A stretch of DNA of 64,000 nucleotides. Origin: G963665185 sp963665185 (GTDB taxonomy: Bacteria > Desulfobacterota > Desulfovibrionia > Desulfovibrionales > Desulfovibrionaceae). Positions 53,401-62,069 of the stretch are shown here, piece by piece (position 1 is the first letter of the stretch; every line of letters starts with the position of its first letter). The notes beneath the pieces are model-generated. The model was not told the DNA's origin and searched no databases. It saw only the letters and a program-made list of their open reading frames with translations. The stretch spans positions 62,001 to 126,000 of the forward strand of contig CAXXPO010000025.1 in the NCBI GenBank assembly GCA_963665185.2. Direction: 5' to 3'. A program made the translations under genes and the position numbers.

Positions 53401-53639
53401 TTGCAGTAGCAGTTGACGGTGCCGTCGGTCAGGTTGACGCTCAGTTCCGAAGTGTATTTTTGGAAGTCCTCTCCGTGGATTTGGGCGTCTATATCCCAAA
53501 AATTCTCGCGGCGGTTCAGGCTTATTTTGCTGACTCCGCCATTCTCGAGAATGGATCTGGACCCTTCCAATATATAATCCGGAATGGAATCGTTGAGAAA
53601 GCCGGACAGTATTTCGGCAATCCGTGATTCATCGGACAT
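50439..53639 (-). CDS. SNF2-family helicase with SWIM zinc finger
   Basis: ATP-dependent DNA translocase of 1066 residues. Near 78-92 a SWIM finger is visible (CYCNCSDSFSGTCRH, CxC...CxH). A long middle region is of the kind seen in bacterial SNF2 proteins. The helicase core follows: motif I DEMGLGKT (near 632), DEAQ box (near 726, ILDEAQNIKN), LSGTPIENNLFELWSLFEFL, then the C-terminal lobe with FSQFVQMLHIIRSW, LISLKAGGTGLNLTSADYVI and ATDRTHRIGQTRQV. These enzymes remodel protein-DNA complexes, e.g. RNA polymerase on DNA. ATG 53639 has AGGAG about 7 bases upstream. It is transcribed alone; no restriction or defence gene is next to it. Confidence 0.95.
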   Translation of the reverse strand: MSDESRIAEILSGFLNDSIPDYILEGSRSILENGGVSKISLNRRENFWDIDAQIHGEDFQKYTSELSVNLTDGTVNCYCNCSDSFSGTCRHIGAAGLKLLASLKNEDSAEPPQPRGEWRQSFRSFFSSEQEPESGRHYVVYRFYPEPGRLQVAFFRARQNKSGLSQVQNEITLQQIVDNPEWSEGCHALPEIAEQLGQYQDYMGHRVELPAGLLTWFLWTIQHEYYLFFEDSEQPVRIERKTMRLQLTPTLSEDGLSFDLMLGAEGKPPFSILGQEVFFYGQMPLWVFWKGTFYPVQTGLDASLIMELVEKHPLVPHDDISEFLDRVWTRLPASDLYGQEEFLARMAPIFAPAKYSPKLFLDEEGSLLTLQIQNVYETEHMEVTLTGPNPDFQTGSYQYEGKSFLIRRDQQAESELMGKLQDMNFQPRNNANWFLEPEEAITFLLDFYPELVKTYRVYGEKNLTRYKVRLSQPVVTAEIESKEDEQWFNFELSVDYEGQKVPIEKIWKAWTQGKRYVQLKDGSYTSLPESWLEKLANKLRALGYDPEKPPQKTFKQFEVPVLDKLVEDIDELHTDSFWNSLRDKIHSFREIEPIHPLEQLQATLRPYQQQGMSFMNFLRQYGFGGILADEMGLGKTVQTLSFLQYLKYKTTGGPCLIVVPTSVLPNWEREAQKFVPDMSQLVIYGTKRDGMFKKIQDSDLVLTTYALLRRDLDELLKYEFSAVILDEAQNIKNPNTITARSVRKLNSKLRICLSGTPIENNLFELWSLFEFLMPGFLGSQHAFQRGIIKPIKDGDEETLNYLRNRVKPFILRRTKSEVAKDLPPKVETTHYCDLAEEQMELYAAIAKKLRDQVLANVDQKGLAKSQMSILDALLKLRQICCHPRLLKLDMPGVTTNLPSGKFDAFKDLVTEVIAEGHKVLVFSQFVQMLHIIRSWLQIEKIPFCYLDGTSKDRFEQVEQFNANPDIPIFLISLKAGGTGLNLTSADYVIHYDPWWNPAVENQATDRTHRIGQTRQVFSYKMICQNTVEEKILKLQDMKRGIADAIIPGQDSWKSLTREDLEMLFEI

Positions 53640-53919
53640 GTAGCTCTCCTGGAAAATCGGGATCTTGAATCAAGTGTGTATCGCCCCTAAAGTGTATTTG
53701 GGCAAAAGACCCCAATAAGCAATGATCTTCATTGTTTAATGAAAAGTAAACATTGAATCAAGTATGACTTGGCTTTTTGCACACTCTGTCTCATACTTTT
53801 TGTCCTGGCCGGACATTGGGACAACGCCGTCCGGCCCCGCGCAGCCTGTTCCCTGCCGGCTGGGCAACGGGAAATGCTGCCTGTCTTTTTTTTTCAAAAA
53901 CAAAAGGCGCGAATCTTTG

Positions 53920-55611
53920 ATGCGACACGTCATTTCAGCCATTTCACTTTTTCTGCTTCTGGTTGCGACCGCCTGTGACGGAGGAAACACCACGCAGAAG
54001 GACACGATACGAGTGGGCGCGGCAGCCCGGAACGCGACGGCGTGTCAGGATTTCGTGGCCGGTGAGCCCCCGGCTTCCGGTCCGCCGGAGTATGGCGGAC
54101 GTTTTGTGGAACCCATGTTGGGCGACGCATCCAACATGATTTCCATGCTCACCTCGGATTCGGGGTCGCATGCCATTGCCAAGAAAATATACGTGGCACC
54201 GCTCAGGTATAACAGAAATATCGAGCTGGTGCCATGGGCTGCGGAATCTTTTGAGGTGCTGGAAGACGGTAAGCTGTTGCGCTTCAGATTGCGCAAGGAT
54301 ATCCGCTGGACCGACGGCAAACCGTTCACGGCCAGGGATGTGGAATTTACCTATAGGATGATGATAGACCCCAAAACGCCCACCGCATACAGCGATGACT
54401 ATCTTGCAGTCAAGGAATTTAGACGTACGGGCGAATATAGTTTTGATGTCATCTATGACAAAGTCTATGCCCGCGCCCTTGTCACCTGGGCTTTGGAAAT
54501 ATACCCGGAACACCTGCTCAAGGGCGAGGATCTCACCAATACCGGGTTCAGTCGTGAGCCTGTGGGCGCGGGACCGTACAAACTTGCAACCTGGGAGTCC
54601 GGGCGCAAGCTGGTACTTACGGCCAATGAGGATTATTTTGAAGGCAGGCCGTATATCGACCAGCTTGTGTACACCGTGGTGCCGGACCTGGGAACGCAGT
54701 TTCTGGAGCTCAAGGCGGGCAATGTGGACACCATGGCCCTGACGCCCAAGCAGTGCCTTTTTCAGACCAATGGACCGGAGTGGAAAAAGAATTTCAACAA
54801 GTTTAAATTTTTGTCCTTCAGTTACACGTTTCTCGGGTACAATCTCAGGCACCCCCTGTTCCAGGACAAGCGGGTGCGACAGGCACTGACCCTGTCCATC
54901 AATAAGGAGGAGATCGTCAGGGGCGTGTTGTTCGGATTGGGCATGCCCGCCATCGGGACGTACAACCCGGAAACGTGGGTTTATAATGACAAGCTTACTC
55001 CCTACGGCTATGACCCGGAGCGTGCCCGGCGTCTGCTGCGCGAGGCGGGCTGGGCCGATACCGATGGCGACGGACTGCTGGACAAGGACGGCAAATCCTT
55101 CGCCTTCACCATCCTGACCAACCAGGGGAACGAGCAGCGCATCAAGAGTGCGACCATTATCCAGCATCGTCTTAAGGATGTGGGCATCAAAGTTGAGGTT
55201 CGCACGGTGGAGTGGGCCGCGTTCATTCAGGAATTTGTGACTCCGGGGCGGTTTGATGCCGTGCTTCTGGGATGGAACGTTACCCAGGACCCGGATAATT
55301 ACGTGGTCTGGCATTCGACCATGACGTCCCCGAAAGGTTTGAATTTTATCTCGTATGCCAATGCCGAGCTGGACGAACTCCTGGTGCAAGGGCGGCAGAC
55401 ATTGGGACAGGCAAAACGGAAGAAGATTTATGACCGAATTCAGGAAATACTGCACGACGAACAGCCGTACACGTTTCTGTACGTTCCCTACGCCCTGCCC
55501 ATTGTTCAGGCGCGGGTGAAGAATATACAGGAGGCCCCGGCAGGCATAGACTACAACCAGGACCGCTGGTGGATTCCCAAGCCTTTGCAGCGGTTCAGCC
55601 TTGCACAGTAG
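53920..55611 (+). CDS. Peptide-binding lipoprotein (ABC transporter, SBP_bac_5)
   Basis: Periplasmic substrate-binding protein of 563 residues. ATG 53920 starts a lipoprotein signal (MRHVISAISLFLLLVATAC, Cys19 lipidated). The mature part follows the DppA/OppA fold: GRFVEPMLGDASNMISML, ESFEVLEDGKLLRFRLRKDI, WTDGKPFTARDVEFTYRMM, VGAGPYKLATWESGRKLVL, DKRVRQALTLSINKEEIVRG and YDPERARRLLREAGW. It probably binds oligopeptides. No permease or ATPase gene of the transporter is adjacent, so it is an orphan binding protein or works with a pump encoded elsewhere. The ribosome site is weak. Confidence 0.93.
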   Translation: MRHVISAISLFLLLVATACDGGNTTQKDTIRVGAAARNATACQDFVAGEPPASGPPEYGGRFVEPMLGDASNMISMLTSDSGSHAIAKKIYVAPLRYNRNIELVPWAAESFEVLEDGKLLRFRLRKDIRWTDGKPFTARDVEFTYRMMIDPKTPTAYSDDYLAVKEFRRTGEYSFDVIYDKVYARALVTWALEIYPEHLLKGEDLTNTGFSREPVGAGPYKLATWESGRKLVLTANEDYFEGRPYIDQLVYTVVPDLGTQFLELKAGNVDTMALTPKQCLFQTNGPEWKKNFNKFKFLSFSYTFLGYNLRHPLFQDKRVRQALTLSINKEEIVRGVLFGLGMPAIGTYNPETWVYNDKLTPYGYDPERARRLLREAGWADTDGDGLLDKDGKSFAFTILTNQGNEQRIKSATIIQHRLKDVGIKVEVRTVEWAAFIQEFVTPGRFDAVLLGWNVTQDPDNYVVWHSTMTSPKGLNFISYANAELDELLVQGRQTLGQAKRKKIYDRIQEILHDEQPYTFLYVPYALPIVQARVKNIQEAPAGIDYNQDRWWIPKPLQRFSLAQ

Positions 55612-55693
55612 CCGCGGGCGGGACATGGACGACAATGAGCAGGCTGTCGGTTCGGCAGCCTGAGAACCAGTACAGGATAGGCGCCCGGAAACT

Positions 55694-57853
55694 ATGATCC
55701 GCATTACAGAAATACTCGACAAGGTCTCGGAATACCTGCCCGACGCAGACATTTCCCTGTTGCAGCAGGCCCATGTATTTGCGGCCACGGCCCATGCCGG
55801 GCAGGTCCGCCTGTCCGGGGAACCGTACCTGTCGCATCCGTTGTCTGTGGCCATGATTCTGGCGGACATGCGCTGGGATGTGGAGACCATTGCCGCCGGG
55901 CTTCTGCACGACACCGTGGAAGACACCAGCGCCACCATCGCGGAAATCCGCGAGTCTTTCGGCGAGGGCGTGGCCCACATCGTGGACGGCGTGACCAAGA
56001 TCAGCAAGATGGACTTCGAGACCCGCGAAGACGCCCAGGCCGAAAGCATCCGCAAGATGATCGTGGCCATGTCCAAGGACATCCGGGTGCTTTCCCTCAA
56101 GCTGGCGGACAGGCTGCACAACATGCGCACCCTGGAGTTCATGAAGCCCCACCGGAGGCTGGCCATCGCCCGCGAAACCCTGGATATCTACGCTCCCCTG
56201 GCCAACCGGCTGGGGCTGTACCGAATCAAGGTGGAGCTGGAGGATCTGTGTCTCAAGTACCTGCACCCTGAGGTCTACGAGCAGCTTGAAGAAGGCGTGC
56301 GCAAGCACCAGACCGCAAGCCAGGAATACGTGGCCCTGGTTGTGGGCATGCTGGAGGAGATGCTCAAGGAGAATGGGGTGGAAGGCCGGATCAGCGGCCG
56401 GACCAAGCATTATATGAGCATCTACAACAAGATGCGCGAACAGCGGTTGACCTTTGACGAAATCTACGACCTCATCGCCTTCCGCATCATCCTCAAGAAC
56501 GTGCGGGACTGCTACGCGGTGTTCGGTTTCGTCCATGCCAAGTGGCACCCCGTTCCGGGACGGATCAAGGACTATATCTCCACGCCCAAGGAAAACATGT
56601 ACGCCAGTCTGCATACCACGGTCGTGGGGCCGGGAGGCGAGCGCATAGAGGTGCAGATCCGCACCGAGGAAATGCACCGACTGGCCGAGTTCGGGGTGGC
56701 AGCGCACTGGCTGTACAAGGAAGGCCAGGCTGGCATGAAGGCCAAGGACGCCGCCAAGTTCACCTGGCTGCGCGAGATCGTGGACTGGCAAAAGGAAACC
56801 ACGGACTCGCAGGAATTTTTGTCCAGCCTGCGTTACGACCTTTTCAGCGACGAAGTGTACGTGTTCACACCGGACGGCGATGTCAAGGAACTGCCCAAGG
56901 ACGCGACTCCGGTGGACTTCGCCTATCTGATCCACACCCAGGTGGGCGATCATTGCAAGGGGGCCAAGGTCAACGGAAAGCTGGCCCAGCTGGACACCAA
57001 ACTGAAAAACGGCGACCGGGTGGAGATCATCACCTCGCCCTCACGCTATCCCAGTCGGGATTGGCTCAAGTTCGTCAAGACAGGCAAGGCCATCTCGCGC
57101 GTCAAGCATTTCATCCGTACCGAGGAGCGGGAGCGGAGCATTGCCCTGGCCAAGGAAATGCTGGAAAAGGAAGGCCGCAAAATGGGCGTGAATTTTGTTC
57201 GTGCCCTGAACGACGGCCTGCTGGAGCCTATTGCCGAGGAGCTTTCTTTTTCCTCTGTGGATGAATTGCTTTCCGCGGTTGGTTACACGCACTTCACGCC
57301 GCGCAAGGTGCTGAACAAACTGTTGCCCAAGCCGGAGGAGGAACCGCAACCCGAAAGCGAAACCGAACCGGTTCGTGAAGAGTTGGTTCGCACCTCCACG
57401 GACGAGGTCGTCATCGACGGCGTGGACAACGTGTTGGTGAGCTATGCCCAGTGCTGCAATCCACTGCCCGGCGAACCCATTGTGGGGCATATCAGCCCGA
57501 CAAAGGGCGTGCGTGTGCACACTGCGGACTGTGTGAACGTAAGGAACTACGACCAGGATCGACTGATAAATATTTCCTGGAAGGTCAAGAGCGACCACAC
57601 CTATCCCGGCAAAATAACCATAAAGGCCAAGGACGTTCCCGGAGTTCTGGGGCGGCTGGGAACGCTTATTGCGGAACACGGGGTGAACATCGATGCCGGC
57701 TCATTCAAATCCCAGGAGGATGGTTCGACAACGTATGACTTCACGGTCATGGTGCGGGATCTGCCGCATCTGATGGAAGTGATGGGCGTGCTGAGTCGGG
57801 AGGCGAACGTGCTCGACGTGAGCCGGACCATCATAGGACGTACCGGAGGCTGA
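55694..57853 (+). CDS. Rel/SpoT-type bifunctional (p)ppGpp synthetase/hydrolase
   Basis: Stringent-response enzyme of 719 residues. The hydrolase HD domain is intact (SHPLSVAMIL near 47, LLHDTVEDT near 71-78, VTKISKM), so it can degrade (p)ppGpp. The synthetase domain has the substrate motif RTKHYMSIYNKM (near 238-249) and YDLIAFRIIL. A TGS domain (VYVFTPDGDVKELPKDATPV, DFAYLIHTQVGDHCKGAKVN), a conserved-cysteine region (SYAQCCNPLPGEPIVGHIS) and a C-terminal ACT domain (IKAKDVPGVLGRLGTLIAEH) follow. As the only such gene seen it would both make and remove the alarmone. ATG 55694 lies 82 bases behind the peptide-binding protein gene. Confidence 0.96.
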   Translation: MIRITEILDKVSEYLPDADISLLQQAHVFAATAHAGQVRLSGEPYLSHPLSVAMILADMRWDVETIAAGLLHDTVEDTSATIAEIRESFGEGVAHIVDGVTKISKMDFETREDAQAESIRKMIVAMSKDIRVLSLKLADRLHNMRTLEFMKPHRRLAIARETLDIYAPLANRLGLYRIKVELEDLCLKYLHPEVYEQLEEGVRKHQTASQEYVALVVGMLEEMLKENGVEGRISGRTKHYMSIYNKMREQRLTFDEIYDLIAFRIILKNVRDCYAVFGFVHAKWHPVPGRIKDYISTPKENMYASLHTTVVGPGGERIEVQIRTEEMHRLAEFGVAAHWLYKEGQAGMKAKDAAKFTWLREIVDWQKETTDSQEFLSSLRYDLFSDEVYVFTPDGDVKELPKDATPVDFAYLIHTQVGDHCKGAKVNGKLAQLDTKLKNGDRVEIITSPSRYPSRDWLKFVKTGKAISRVKHFIRTEERERSIALAKEMLEKEGRKMGVNFVRALNDGLLEPIAEELSFSSVDELLSAVGYTHFTPRKVLNKLLPKPEEEPQPESETEPVREELVRTSTDEVVIDGVDNVLVSYAQCCNPLPGEPIVGHISPTKGVRVHTADCVNVRNYDQDRLINISWKVKSDHTYPGKITIKAKDVPGVLGRLGTLIAEHGVNIDAGSFKSQEDGSTTYDFTVMVRDLPHLMEVMGVLSREANVLDVSRTIIGRTGG

Positions 57854-58081
57854 CAGCCCGAACAATGCCGCACTGGGGGGAGATGGACTTCTTCCGGGGG
57901 AGGACGTTTCCCGTGCTGGCGAGTTGGATGATAACACCCTGGCATATCAGTTTTTTTTCTTCTTATGCGTTTTCCTCATTTCCGGTTGTTTTTTTCGCTT
58001 CCGGGGAGCAGAATATTTTACAGGCTATTCTTTGATTTCAAGCCGAGACAGGCCAATCTTTCGATCCCCGGAGCTGAATGC

Positions 58082-58672
58082 ATGTATGAAGTGAAAGCCG
58101 TTAACGAACATTTTCTGAATATACAGGTGCGTCGCCGCGCCACGACATATTTTGACGATTTTCTTCGTCTGGATTGTTCGCAGGATCTGGTGAAGAAGAA
58201 AATATACCCCAAGGCCAAGGAAGTTACGGAATCCTTTGCCGCGTTCAATGCCGTCCAGCAGTACGTGCTGCCCGATTCCTTGCACGACCCGACCATCACC
58301 ATGGTTTCGGTGGGGGACGGATTCACCCCGCGCACTGCGGCCACGTTCGCGTTCCGTTCCAAATGGCTGTGCCACTCCGTTGATCCGGTCATGGATATGC
58401 GGGATTACGCCATCGACCGGCTGGTGGTGCACAAGGCGCGTATTGAAGATGTTTCCATTGAAGGCGACATTGTCGTGGTGGTCTGCGTGCACGCCCATGT
58501 GGAGCCGGAAGTCATTGCCCAAACTGTGAAGGCCCGTCAGCGCCATTGGGTGGTCATTCCGTGTTGCGGCGAAGATCACGACACCCTGATGGGAAAATAT
58601 CCGGACGTTGAATACGATGATTTCGGCATCTGGAGTCCCAAGCATCGCATCAAGATCTGGAAGAATCTGTAG
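58082..58672 (+). CDS. Conserved hypothetical protein (196 aa)
   Basis: ATG 58082 has GGAG about 11 bases upstream; the frame is open for 39 more codons, but they look unrelated. The middle contains TITMVSVGDGFTPRTAATFAFRSKWLCHSVDPVMD, split as beta strand, glycine loop, helix and an acidic strand end, which resembles motif I and II of class I methyltransferases. Later strands read DIVVVVCVHAHVEPEVIA and RHWVVIPCCGEDHDTLM. I cannot name the family. A nucleotide- or SAM-binding Rossmann-like fold is an inference. It lies between the Rel gene and the tRNA genes. Confidence 0.6.
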   Translation: MYEVKAVNEHFLNIQVRRRATTYFDDFLRLDCSQDLVKKKIYPKAKEVTESFAAFNAVQQYVLPDSLHDPTITMVSVGDGFTPRTAATFAFRSKWLCHSVDPVMDMRDYAIDRLVVHKARIEDVSIEGDIVVVVCVHAHVEPEVIAQTVKARQRHWVVIPCCGEDHDTLMGKYPDVEYDDFGIWSPKHRIKIWKNL

Positions 58673-58804
58673 CCCCGCTTCCATGTCCTAAGAAAGCGAA
58701 GCCGGACTGTTGCGCGGAATCTGGCGGCAAGACAGCATGAGAGGCTTGGTTTCCGTAAGCCCCTCATGGGATATTTCGGATTTGAGGATGGCAGCAGATA
58801 ACTG

Positions 58805-58833
58805 TTGACAAGGTTCCCGTATCTGGATAGTTA
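58805..58833 (+). promoter_or_regulatory. Candidate promoter of the tRNA-Val/tRNA-Asp unit
   Basis: A perfect TTGACA -35 box (58805-58810) and, 17 bases on, TAGTTA (58828-58833) as a weak -10 box. Transcription would begin about 10 bases before tRNA-Val. Confidence 0.5.
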
Positions 58834-58848
58834 GCTTGTCCCTTGTGT

Positions 58849-58924
58849 GGGCGAATAGCTCAGCTGGGAGAGCATCGGCCTTACAAGCCGAGGGTCACAG
58901 GTTCGAGCCCTGTTTCGCCTACCA
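58849..58924 (+). tRNA. tRNA-Val (anticodon TAC)
   Basis: 76 bases including an encoded CCA end. All arms fold: acceptor GGGCGAA/TTCGCCT, D arm with GCTCAGCTGGGAGAGC, anticodon loop CTTACAA, T arm ACAGG-TTCGAGC-CCTGT. TAC anticodon reads GTA and other valine codons. tRNA-Asp follows after 6 bases. Confidence 0.97.
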
Positions 58925-58928
58925 CACA

Positions 58929-59047
<119 letters not shown>

Positions 59048-59180
59048 TTTTTGTGCCAGATGCAAAAACATGGAGAGCGTGTTCTTTTTTCCCACTGCTT
59101 CTCTTGTAAACCGTCACGCAAAATGAGAAATTCTTATTTAAAATGACGGCATAAGTTTCGCTCCGAAAAGGAAGGCTACC

Positions 59181-59624
59181 ATGCATGTTGCTCCTGTTTC
59201 TCCAGACGAATACCCGGAACTTGTAGAGGTTTGGGAAGCGTCTGTACGGGCGACACACACCTTTCTGACGGAGGAGGATATCCGATTTTTCAAGCCGTTG
59301 ATTCTCAATGTGTATTTGCCCACAGTTTCTCTGTTTTGTGTGAAGGATTCGTCAGGCATTATTCTGGGGTTTCTTGGAGTGGCGGGCCAGATGGTTGAGA
59401 TGCTTTTTCTGAAGCCGAAAAGCCGGGGACAAGGGCTGGGGAAATTATTTTTAACATACGCCGTCACCGAATTGCAGGCCAAACGTGTGGACGTCAATGA
59501 ACAGAACCCAGGTGCTGTTGGGTTTTATGAACATATGGGGTTCGAGGTTGTTGGTCGCTCTCCCGTGGATGGAATGGGCAAACCATTTCCCTTGCTTCAT
59601 ATGAGGCTGAAGGATGCGGGGTAA
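59181..59624 (+). CDS. GNAT acetyltransferase, YjaB-like
   Basis: N-acetyltransferase of 147 residues. The sequence resembles E. coli YjaB as I remember it: LVEVWEASVRATHTFLTEED, AGQMVEMLFLKPKSRGQGLG (the acetyl-CoA loop, near 75-95), VDVNEQNPGAVGFYEHMGFEVVGRSPVD and GKPFPLLHM. Its acceptor is unknown. ATG 59181 has GGAAGG about 7 bases upstream. The gene lies alone between two identical tRNA-Asp copies, so it may have come in with the duplication. Confidence 0.9.
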   Translation: MHVAPVSPDEYPELVEVWEASVRATHTFLTEEDIRFFKPLILNVYLPTVSLFCVKDSSGIILGFLGVAGQMVEMLFLKPKSRGQGLGKLFLTYAVTELQAKRVDVNEQNPGAVGFYEHMGFEVVGRSPVDGMGKPFPLLHMRLKDAG

Positions 59625-59802
59625 GTTTCTTCTGATGGAAAAAACAGTCCCGACTGAGTTGCTTTTTGGGGCGATTTTCCCTCCAGATAAAGGATGACGA
59701 ATTCTGCGCAATCCTCGTGAAACATGTTGACGGGCAAGGACTGTCCTGCTAGGACTACCCCTCCATTGGATGTCTCTATTTGGAAACACCCAAGGGAAAA
59801 AT

Positions 59803-59921
<119 letters not shown>

Positions 59922-60056
59922 TTTTTTATGCGCGGCCTCGAATACACTTTGGCTGCGCTCCTGCGGGCGGCTTGACGTTGCTGCGCTGTCCGATTGCCGG
60001 GAGCCTGTTCTGCGTTCCTGGTTGAACCCTTGTTCCTGCAATGCTATTTCCCTTTC

Positions 60057-61211
60057 ATGAATTTCACATTTTCCACCTCATCACGGATCATTTTCGGAAT
60101 GGGTGCTGCCGAACAAATAGCTGCAGAGGCAAAAAGCAGGGGGTCTCGGGCCTGCGTGGTCTGCGGGAGCAATCCGGAGCGGATCGAAGGACTCGTAAGG
60201 GATTTGAGCCTGGCAAAGCTTGCGCCGCATGTGGTGGCCGTATCCGGGGAGCCCGACACCGTCTTCATCCAGGCGGAGGCGCACCATGTGCGGGGACACG
60301 GCTGCGACCTTGTTGTGGCCGTTGGGGGAGGCAGCGTGCTGGATGCGGGCAAGGCTCTGGCCGCACTTCTTACCAACACGAGGGATATTTACGACTATCT
60401 GGAAGTGGTGGGCACAGGCCTGCCCCTTGACCATAAACCCGCCCCGCTGATCGCCGTTCCCACCACCTCGGGAACCGGGGCCGAGGTTACCGCCAATGCG
60501 GTGCTGCTTTCCCGCGAACACGGGGTGAAAGTCAGCATGCGTTCCATGGACATGATCCCGGATGTGGCCATTGTCGATCCCCGGCTTGCCGCCTCCATGC
60601 CGCCTGCCGTGACCGCTTCCACTGGAATGGACGCCCTGACCCAGCTTATGGAAGCCTTTGTCTCCAGCGCGTCCAACCCCATGACCGACGCCCTGTGTCG
60701 CGAGGGCATGCGGCGTGCGGCCCGATCCTTGCGCCGCGCCTTTGCGGACGGAACCGACATGGAGGCACGGGAGGACATGTCTCTGGCTTCTCTTTTCTCA
60801 GGCATGTCCCTGGCGAATGCCAAGCTAGGGGCCGTCCATGGCTTTGCCGCGCCTCTGGGGGGAGAATTCCATGCGCCTCACGGCGCCGTCTGCGCAGCCC
60901 TTCTGCCCCATGTGATGGAAGTGAATCTCCGCGCCTTGCAGAAAAGACAGGCGAACGACTCTGCCTTGGCCGCTTATACTGAGGTCGCCCGCATCCTGAT
61001 CGGTGACGACCATGCCATGGCTGCAGACGGCATTGTGTGGGTGCGAAAACTTTGCGCAGACCTGCATATACACGGCCTGGCGGAAACGGGTGTCACGGAA
61101 AATGATTTCAACGGAGTGGCGGTCAAGGCGGCCAAAGCGAGCAGCATGAAGGGGAACCCGGTGGAGCTGACCATGGACGAACTCGTGGAAATTTTGCACC
61201 TGGCCTTGTAA
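60057..61211 (+). CDS. Iron-containing alcohol dehydrogenase
   Basis: NAD(P)-dependent, metal-containing alcohol dehydrogenase of 384 residues. The nucleotide site is clear (VVAVGGGSVLDAGKALAALL, near 89-108; IAVPTTSGTGAEVTANAVL). The metal region has the aspartate in STGMDALTQLMEAF, where a glutamine replaces the histidine often found (as in DALTH types), and the histidines in VHGFAAPLGG and FHAPHGAVCAALLP. Many relatives share the DALTQ form, so activity is likely. Substrate unknown: a short alcohol, diol or aldehyde. ATG 60057 is used because similarity starts there (MNFTFSTSSRIIFGMGA), though its ribosome site is poor. Confidence 0.92.
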   Translation: MNFTFSTSSRIIFGMGAAEQIAAEAKSRGSRACVVCGSNPERIEGLVRDLSLAKLAPHVVAVSGEPDTVFIQAEAHHVRGHGCDLVVAVGGGSVLDAGKALAALLTNTRDIYDYLEVVGTGLPLDHKPAPLIAVPTTSGTGAEVTANAVLLSREHGVKVSMRSMDMIPDVAIVDPRLAASMPPAVTASTGMDALTQLMEAFVSSASNPMTDALCREGMRRAARSLRRAFADGTDMEAREDMSLASLFSGMSLANAKLGAVHGFAAPLGGEFHAPHGAVCAALLPHVMEVNLRALQKRQANDSALAAYTEVARILIGDDHAMAADGIVWVRKLCADLHIHGLAETGVTENDFNGVAVKAAKASSMKGNPVELTMDELVEILHLAL

Positions 61212-61288
61212 GTGGTGCTGTACGGCATGGGCAGGGAGCAGATGGTGACATGCTTTGGAATACAGAATCTCCACGCAAAGGATGACGT

Positions 61289-61777
61289 ATGAAACCCGAA
61301 TTGAGGAACAGCGCACAGCGGGTCCAGGACTTTCTCAAGGAAAAGGGGGGCTCGTACACGGTGATGGAACTTCCCGGTTCGACGCGAACCGCGCAAGATG
61401 CGGCCGATAGTGTCGGCTGTGTGGTGGGGCAGATCGCCAAGTCCCTTGTTTTCAGAGATAAAATAAACGATAGCCCGGTGTTGATTATCGCCTCGGGAAC
61501 ACATCGGGTAGATCTGCGGAAAGTGCGTGAGTCGATCGGGCTTGAATTGGAAAAAGCAGACGGAAAATTCGTAAAGGACAGGGTCGGCTTCGCCATTGGA
61601 GGCGTTCCTCCGGTGGGGCATAAGGAGCCATTGACGACTTTTTTGGATGAAGGGCTGAAAACGTATGAAACCGTCTGGGCTGCCGCGGGGACGCCACACG
61701 CCGTGTTTCAACTTGCTCCCACTGATTTGGAAATGCTGACCAACGGAGCCTGGATTGACCTTTGTGAAGAGAGCTGA
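61289..61777 (+). CDS. YbaK/ProX-family aminoacyl-tRNA deacylase
   Basis: Protein of 162 residues of the YbaK/EbsC group, which clears mischarged Pro- or Cys-tRNA in trans. Typical features: YTVMELPGSTRTAQDAADSVG, the catalytic-type lysine in IAKSLVFRD (near 50), LIIASGTHRVDLRKV, VGFAIGGVPPVGHKEPLTTFLDE and TPHAVFQLAPTDLEMLT. ATG 61289 has AAAGGA about 9 bases upstream. It lies 77 bases after the alcohol dehydrogenase gene in the same direction; the two are not known partners. Confidence 0.92.
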   Translation: MKPELRNSAQRVQDFLKEKGGSYTVMELPGSTRTAQDAADSVGCVVGQIAKSLVFRDKINDSPVLIIASGTHRVDLRKVRESIGLELEKADGKFVKDRVGFAIGGVPPVGHKEPLTTFLDEGLKTYETVWAAAGTPHAVFQLAPTDLEMLTNGAWIDLCEES

Positions 61778-61877
61778 ACAAGGGCTTTCGTCCGCCTTTC
61801 TGTTCCTACGAGGTGGCCTGTTGCGACGTCTCAAGGCCCTTCGGTATGGAGTCTTCTTTTCCACCACCACGGCATGA

Positions 61878-61910
61878 CCCGCCGGGAGCTGTGCAGAGCT
61901 TCCCGGCGGG
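61878..61910. repeat. GC-rich hairpin after the YbaK-type gene
   Basis: CCCGCCGGGA (61878-61887) pairs with TCCCGGCGGG (61901-61910), with an inner GCT/AGC. No T-run on either side. The gap 61778-62069 contains no other feature that I can support. Confidence 0.5.
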
Positions 61911-62069
61911 CGGTTCCGGAGGGCGAGTGAGGTAATGCAGATTTTTTTGCTGAAACGGACAATTGGGTTCGTACGGATGGGGGGAGCCGGAAGGATGTCC
62001 GTCTCTTTGTTTTGTATCGTATGGTTTCTGCACGGTTCCCCATGGGGGCTGAATTATTCCGTTTGTTTG

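Noticed and set aside
50439..53639. SNF2 helicase as part of a DISARM-like or other phage-defence island
   Set aside because: No methylase, nuclease or other defence gene lies on either side; neighbours are an efflux operon and housekeeping genes.
53944..56166. Minus-strand open frame of 740 codons across the peptide-binding and rel genes
   Set aside because: It spans two clear plus-strand genes and the gap between them; no domain and no ribosome site.
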